Of a stretch of 64,000 nt of DNA, positions 59,729-64,000 are shown one piece after another. The stretch is from an uncultured Armatimonadota bacterium (lineage in GTDB: Bacteria; Armatimonadota; Fimbriimonadia; Fimbriimonadales; Fimbriimonadaceae), in NCBI GenBank assembly GCA_903927025.1, contig CAIYLG010000052.1, positions 62,001-126,000 on the forward strand. Reading direction: 5' to 3'. Both the position numbers and the translations under genes were made by a program. Position 1 is the stretch's first letter. Each line of letters begins with the position of its first letter. The notes under the pieces are model-generated. The model searched no databases. It saw only the letters and a list, made by a program, of their open reading frames with translations, and was not told where the DNA came from.

Positions 59729-61224
59729 TCTGCGGGGAGGTCTTCGTTGAAGTGGAGTCCGACGTTCACTGTTCGCTCGATGGCCCCTGAAACCACTTCT
59801 CGTGCCGCTATCAGCAGGTTGTGAGTTTCTAACGGGTGTGCAGAAATGGGCGATGCTGAAACCGAATCGTAGTCGCGGATTAGGTCCTCTATTGAACGCC
59901 GCGCAAGATTGAGCCCCTCGTTGTTGCGAACAATTCCGACGTAAGATGTCATTGCTCTTTGAAGCGATCTCCTGATGCGTACCGACTCCGCCTCCGGAAT
60001 GCTCTTCACGGTAGTGGCGACTCCATCCGCCCCACTAGGCGATTCGTCGTCCTTAGAATGCTCCGCGGCTGCCACCGCAAATACCAGCGCCTCCAACAGG
60101 CTGTTGCTCGCCAGCCGATTGGCTCCATGGACGCCGGTTCTGGCCACCTCGCCTGCCGCATAGAGCCCAGGGATGCTGGTTCTGCCATGCAGGTCTGTCA
60201 CGATTCCGCCGCAGGAATAGTGCTGAGCCGGGACGACAGGAGTCCAATCCTTCTCGATCTCCAATCCAATTTCTCTTAGCCGATCATAGATGGTAGGGAA
60301 TTCGTGCCGCAGCGTCTCCGGTTGGAGGTGCGTCGTGTCGAGATAGACGCACCACGTACCGTGCTTTTTCATTTCCGCCTCAATTGCCCGAGCAACAATA
60401 TCCCTCGGTGCGAGCTCAAGTCGAGGATCGTAATCGTACATAAACCGGCGGCCGAGGTGGTTTCGGAGCGTTCCGCCTGCTCCTCGAACGGCTTCAGAGA
60501 TAAGAAAACTACGCATCTGAGGGTGAAACAGCGTGGTTGGATGGAATTGCATGAACTCCATCTGGTCCACCTTGGCGCCCAGCCTAAGGCCCAATGCGAT
60601 GCCATCCGCAGTTGCGACGCGCGGATTAGTGGTGTGCTGATACATACGGCCGCAGCCGCCGGTGGCCAAAAGGGTTGACCTTGCCGTAAATCGCTTCTCA
60701 CCCAGGCCATCAATTTCTGCAACCGCACCGATGCAGCGGCCATCCTGCTCCAGCAGGCTAGTGACAAATGCGTGCTGGAACACGTGTATATTGCTCTCTG
60801 CTCGAACCGCGGCAACCATCGCTCGCTCAACTTCCCAACCGGTTTTATCCGCATGGTGGACGATTCGGTTTCGGCTGTGTCCGCCTTCTCTGCCAAGCGA
60901 TAAGGTGCTGCCCGCGATGTCAAATCTAGCTCCCACCTGCATCAGCCACTGAATGGCATCCGGAGCGCGTTGGACAAGGAACCGCACAGCGGCTTCATCG
61001 CAAAGTCCTGCACCGGCAATAAGGGTGTCGCGCTCGTGCAGTTCCCAAGAGTCGGCTTCACCGACAGCGGCCGCAATTCCGCCCTGCGCCCAAGAAGTGT
61101 TGGAGTCAGAGACTTCACCTTTCGTTAGGACACAGACTTTGCCCCAGGCCGATGCCTTAAGCGCGAAAGTCAAGCCGGCCAGACCGCTGCCGATGACAAT
61201 GAAATCGTATTGATCTGGCTTCAT
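59725..61224 (-). CDS. nadB: L-aspartate oxidase
   Basis: 499 residues. FAD motif 'DFIVIGSGLAGLTFALKASA', 'NTSWAQGGIAAAVGEADSWE', 'GREGGHSRNRIVHHADKTGW', 'EFMQFHPTTLF', and 'HYSCGGIVTDLHGRTSIPGL'. It oxidises aspartate to iminoaspartate in NAD synthesis; the quinolinate synthase gene nadA is not adjacent. The start codon overlaps the stop of the GH5-like gene upstream by 4 bases. Confidence 0.95.
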   Translation of the reverse strand: MKPDQYDFIVIGSGLAGLTFALKASAWGKVCVLTKGEVSDSNTSWAQGGIAAAVGEADSWELHERDTLIAGAGLCDEAAVRFLVQRAPDAIQWLMQVGARFDIAGSTLSLGREGGHSRNRIVHHADKTGWEVERAMVAAVRAESNIHVFQHAFVTSLLEQDGRCIGAVAEIDGLGEKRFTARSTLLATGGCGRMYQHTTNPRVATADGIALGLRLGAKVDQMEFMQFHPTTLFHPQMRSFLISEAVRGAGGTLRNHLGRRFMYDYDPRLELAPRDIVARAIEAEMKKHGTWCVYLDTTHLQPETLRHEFPTIYDRLREIGLEIEKDWTPVVPAQHYSCGGIVTDLHGRTSIPGLYAAGEVARTGVHGANRLASNSLLEALVFAVAAAEHSKDDESPSGADGVATTVKSIPEAESVRIRRSLQRAMTSYVGIVRNNEGLNLARRSIEDLIRDYDSVSASPISAHPLETHNLLIAAREVVSGAIERTVNVGLHFNEDLPAD

Positions 61225-63380
61225 TTGGTGTCGTGTCGCGTCAGCTTAATGGCGATATCCTTTGCAAACGTAGGGACCGGAACTTTGACTCGACCGCCAA
61301 AGGAGGCTTGAACTTCAAATTCACTGATGATGGAACCCTTCCAAGTGTCCCAGAGTTCACCGTGCCATTTGCCAGGCGCAACCCCGTCAAACTCAAGAAG
61401 GCTAGGCACGACCGGTGAATAAACTTGCTTATCGACAATCACTCGCCGCCACGTTCGACCTTCCGGTCTCGCCCAGATAAGCACCTTACTTTTGCCTTCT
61501 ATCCCCCAAGCCTGAATGGGTGGGCCCGATCTCTTGAGCAGCTTCGGGAACCGGTAGCTCACCATAAACCAGTCATTTCCAATATTTTCTACGGTGATCG
61601 TATGCTCACCCGTTGGAACATCGATTCCGTAAACACCTGAGAACTTTGAAACGGATTGGCCTTGGGCGGCATTTTCTCCAGCCGCGAAGTCGCGAGTCAT
61701 CACTGGATCCCCATCAAGCGATACCTGAAGAGTTGCACCACCGTAACCAGAAACCTCGCCCACCAGCACTTCAAATCGATTTGGCTGTTGGAGATTCACT
61801 TTGAACCTAACAGGGTTGTGCCAGTCGCGGTGGTTTCGGACGCCGTGGAGAATCCCGGGCAGGGGGATGTCGCCATCCGTTCTTCCTTTGATCACGCTGA
61901 CTGTCTTTGGACGATTGGCCTCTCCATCCTTCCACTGAATGGGCCCGCCTTCAAAAACGAGGTCCTTGCGTTCGGCAATCTTGGGCGGTGTCTGATACGA
62001 TATCGAGAAGTTCACCCTGCGAAAGTCTTCGCCGGGCCAGTCCACATCTTTCACAAAGGCTGCCGCACTCCCAAAAAGCGGATACAGCTTTTTCGGGGCG
62101 ATCAGGCTGTCCCACCACCAAGGCATCGCGGATCCCGAACTTCCGGTTGCAATGCTCATCCAAAGTGGGTCGTGAATTTGAAGCCCCGTTGGATCTTCCT
62201 CGGTTCTGGGACCGCCGGCATCCGCGCCGATTTCTCCCACAAAGTGCGGCTTCCCCCACTCTGATTTGCGAGACTGCTGGTAGAGGACTCCACCCGCCAC
62301 ATCGGGATTGTTATAGGAGTGGGTTTGAAAGAAGTCGAGCTGGGGGAGGAGGTCCAGGCTGCGATTTCCCATACTGTCGCCTTGGCTCGTTGTCACCAGG
62401 TGGTGATACGGATCAGACGCCCTCAGAAAGTCGCCCATCCGTTGGTGCCAGTTCTGAACAACGTCGAGGGAGTAGTCTTCGGTCAAGTCGACCTCGTTCC
62501 AGAATTCCCACGCCATTACGTTTGAATAGGCAGAGTATCTGGCGACGAGATAGCGAATCTTTGCCTTATAGAAACGCTCAATTTGGCTGTTAGTCCAGAA
62601 ATCCGTCCATATCCGAATTGGACCACCGTTGTCTTTGTTTTGGGGCGCCTTGTCCCACGCTGGGTACCCGGTGTGAGCGCGAAGTGTGTTGTACGAGTCA
62701 ATCGTCAACATAGCATTCATCCCGTTTGAGGCCGCAAGTTCCAGGATGTGATCGAGCTTCCATGCATTGCCCAGATCAAGTTGACCCATTCCTTTCCCAT
62801 CTTCTGATTTGCCCGTCTGCTCGAGGCCGCAGGTAACCCAAGCCGGTCCAAGCCAGATCCGCAGATAGTTGGCGTTTACCTTTCCGTAGTCGGGAATCCA
62901 TGAGTCATAGCTGAAGGTTCCGGGGTCATTGCCCCACGCCATGTTCACACCGAGTGGGAAGTAGGATGTGCCGTCTGTCCACTCAAAATACTGGTGACTC
63001 CTTGGACTTACTCTGACAAATCCATGGTGGGCGGATTCAGTCACGGTGAACGAAACAGGCTTTGACGAAATGGTGCCAGATCGATCGCGAACGGTAACGA
63101 TGACGCTATTTTCTCCCAGGGTGGAGGCGTTGACTCGAATTCGCCACTCAGGATCGCCTGATTTTGAGACAGCTTCCTTTCCGTCCTTGAGCGCGCGATC
63201 AAAGGCGCGATAGAAGAATCCCGGAACAGACACATGGGAGCCATCGGGCGCGGTGACTTCCGCATCGACCGCGACATCGGTGGGGTCGAACGGATTGTCG
63301 TAGGTCGCCGTGAGGTCGACTTTTAGTTCTTCAACATCATATCGACCAACCTTCGGTTTTACGACGACCACTTTCTGCAC
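61221..63380 (-). CDS. Secreted GH5-like glycoside hydrolase with DUF5060 domain
   Basis: 719 residues from the GTG at 63380. An N-terminal Ig-like DUF5060 domain (about 10-115) precedes a TIM barrel of the GH5/cellulase clan ('YFPLGVNMAWGNDPGTFSYD'), with the acid/base Glu in 'AWEFWNEVDL' and the nucleophile Glu in 'HFVGEIGADAGG'. The last 250 residues are carbohydrate-binding-like beta-sandwiches. The coding frame stays open upstream of 63380 for 44 codons and encodes a signal-peptide-like 'STAIVSLLIIALAAQGLGEP', but this lacks any ATG, GTG or TTG. A good ribosome binding site and ATG at 63516 are in another frame. The gene is probably damaged by a frameshift near its start, or the sequence has an error. 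Confidence 0.82.
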   Translation of the reverse strand: MQKVVVVKPKVGRYDVEELKVDLTATYDNPFDPTDVAVDAEVTAPDGSHVSVPGFFYRAFDRALKDGKEAVSKSGDPEWRIRVNASTLGENSVIVTVRDRSGTISSKPVSFTVTESAHHGFVRVSPRSHQYFEWTDGTSYFPLGVNMAWGNDPGTFSYDSWIPDYGKVNANYLRIWLGPAWVTCGLEQTGKSEDGKGMGQLDLGNAWKLDHILELAASNGMNAMLTIDSYNTLRAHTGYPAWDKAPQNKDNGGPIRIWTDFWTNSQIERFYKAKIRYLVARYSAYSNVMAWEFWNEVDLTEDYSLDVVQNWHQRMGDFLRASDPYHHLVTTSQGDSMGNRSLDLLPQLDFFQTHSYNNPDVAGGVLYQQSRKSEWGKPHFVGEIGADAGGPRTEEDPTGLQIHDPLWMSIATGSSGSAMPWWWDSLIAPKKLYPLFGSAAAFVKDVDWPGEDFRRVNFSISYQTPPKIAERKDLVFEGGPIQWKDGEANRPKTVSVIKGRTDGDIPLPGILHGVRNHRDWHNPVRFKVNLQQPNRFEVLVGEVSGYGGATLQVSLDGDPVMTRDFAAGENAAQGQSVSKFSGVYGIDVPTGEHTITVENIGNDWFMVSYRFPKLLKRSGPPIQAWGIEGKSKVLIWARPEGRTWRRVIVDKQVYSPVVPSLLEFDGVAPGKWHGELWDTWKGSIISEFEVQASFGGRVKVPVPTFAKDIAIKLTRHDTK

Positions 63381-63516
63381 AGCGAGCGGGTCTCGCTTAA
63401 AGTACGGTGTGATTATTGGCTCGCCGAGCCCCTGCGCGGCGAGGGCGATGATGAGAAGACTAACGATAGCAGTGCTCCGACAGTTTGATCACAAACAATT
63501 GAGGGGCCGATGACAT
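63381..63516 (-). other. Out-of-frame start and signal-peptide region of the GH5-like gene
   Basis: ATG 63516 has TTGGAG seven bases upstream and reads 18 codons to a TAG at 63462-63460. The hydrolase frame is displaced by one base: 136 bases separate the two starts, which is 45 codons plus one. The hydrolase frame encodes a hydrophobic signal-like segment after a TGA. One extra base in the shared part would explain both observations. An 18-codon leader peptide is an alternative. Confidence 0.6.
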
Positions 63517-63576
63517 GGATTCACTCCAAACATCATCATAGCCCCTCATGAACCGGAACCGTTTTGAACCTGCAGC

Positions 63577-63999
63577 CTAGTAAAGGAACATTGGCTTGCC
63601 AAGCATGCCAGAAACCTTCGGTCGGTACTGCTCGCTGTCATAAAGTTGGTCCACAGCTACACGGCGCACGCCGCCAAGGATATCCGCAATCGGTACCACG
63701 CCGTAGCGACCATCGTGGAGAGCGGTCATGTAGCCGGAGTCTCCCTTGAGGATCATTTCGGTGGCCAAGTTTGCAAAGCTCATCGCGACCATTCGGTCTA
63801 GAGCATCAGGTTCGCCGCTTCGCATGAGGTAGCCGACCTGCTGGTAGATGATGTTCTGGCCCGTGTACTGCTTGACGAGCTCACCGGTAATCGAACCAAT
63901 GCCGCCCAATTTCTTGTGTCCGTAGGCATCCGCCTGGCCGGTCTCGATGATTTCTCCGCCAACCATGAGGGCACCCTCTGAAATGGTCATGATCGAGTA
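63577..63999 (-). CDS. 6-phosphofructokinase, C-terminal part (gene runs off the window)
   Basis: At least 140 residues, open to the right edge. The sequence matches the last third of bacterial phosphofructokinases, with '[20 protein letters not shown]', '[20 protein letters not shown]', '[19 protein letters not shown]' and '[20 protein letters not shown]'. Whether it uses ATP or pyrophosphate cannot be told, because the discriminating residues lie outside the window. It is upstream of the GH5-like hydrolase on the same strand, with about 60 bases between its stop and the ATG at 63516. Confidence 0.85.
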   Translation of the reverse strand, partial: YSIMTISEGALMVGGEIIETGQADAYGHKKLGGIGSITGELVKQYTGQNIIYQQVGYLMRSGEPDALDRMVAMSFANLATEMILKGDSGYMTALHDGRYGVVPIADILGGVRRVAVDQLYDSEQYRPKVSGMLGKPMFLY

Positions 64000-64000
64000 G

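Noticed and set aside
61907-62593. A 228-codon plus-strand frame inside the GH5-like gene
   Set aside because: It is antisense to the catalytic barrel and rich in Arg, Pro and Ser, as expected of a shadow.

Overview
This looks like chromosomal DNA of an Armatimonadota bacterium, probably a relative of Fimbriimonas. The main pointer is the prepilin at 5.6 kb. It has the type IV pilin N-terminus followed by the '[17 protein letters not shown]' continuation that is abundant in that phylum. A type II secretin, outer-membrane barrels and many secreted proteins also indicate a double-membrane cell. The lineage is inferred, because there is no rRNA here. Genes are packed tightly. I found no tRNA, rRNA, CRISPR array, insertion sequence, prophage or origin.

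0-9 kb: a surface operon (beta-barrel, type 1 copper protein, Cache-HAMP-GGDEF-HD-GYP sensor split by an in-frame TAG). Next come a LacI-family repressor and a divergent prepilin, lipoprotein and GH36 enzyme unit whose promoter carries a LacI-like palindrome. 9-15.6 kb: three regulators with N-terminal LuxR-type HTH domains, then an ArsR-SRPBCC-DinB operon with a dyad operator over its start codon, then a methyltransferase. 15.6-21 kb: a BlaI/M56 pair with two operator dyads (the M56 protein carries secretin-type repeats), and an operon of yebC, rhomboid and an acyltransferase. 21-25 kb: a small membrane protein with a decayed twin, two unknown secreted genes, and a quinone-detoxification-like dioxygenase/hydrolase pair.

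26-43 kb is mostly housekeeping: DUF2156, SCO1, polA, signal peptidase I, a TfoX-like protein, an AraC-family membrane regulator, pdxS, transhydrogenase (with the alpha-2 membrane part fused to beta), a THUMP-like methyltransferase, hisC and another methyltransferase. 43-50.5 kb: a gspD secretin with a lipoprotein, xylB, rpsA and coaE. 50.5-59.7 kb: a four-gene envelope operon made of a CsgG/FlgT-like protein, a 971-residue surface protein, a protein combining a Big-1 domain, an OstA-like domain and a beta-barrel, and an unknown secreted protein. The window ends with nadB, a DUF5060/GH5-like hydrolase whose signal peptide is out of frame with its ATG, and the end of a phosphofructokinase gene.

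The least explained parts are the 50.7-59.7 kb envelope operon, the M56-secretin-repeat fusion, the fused transhydrogenase, the interrupted genes (TAG in the sensor, TGA in the decayed twin, shifted frame in the hydrolase), and the strong use of CGA for arginine in rpsA.
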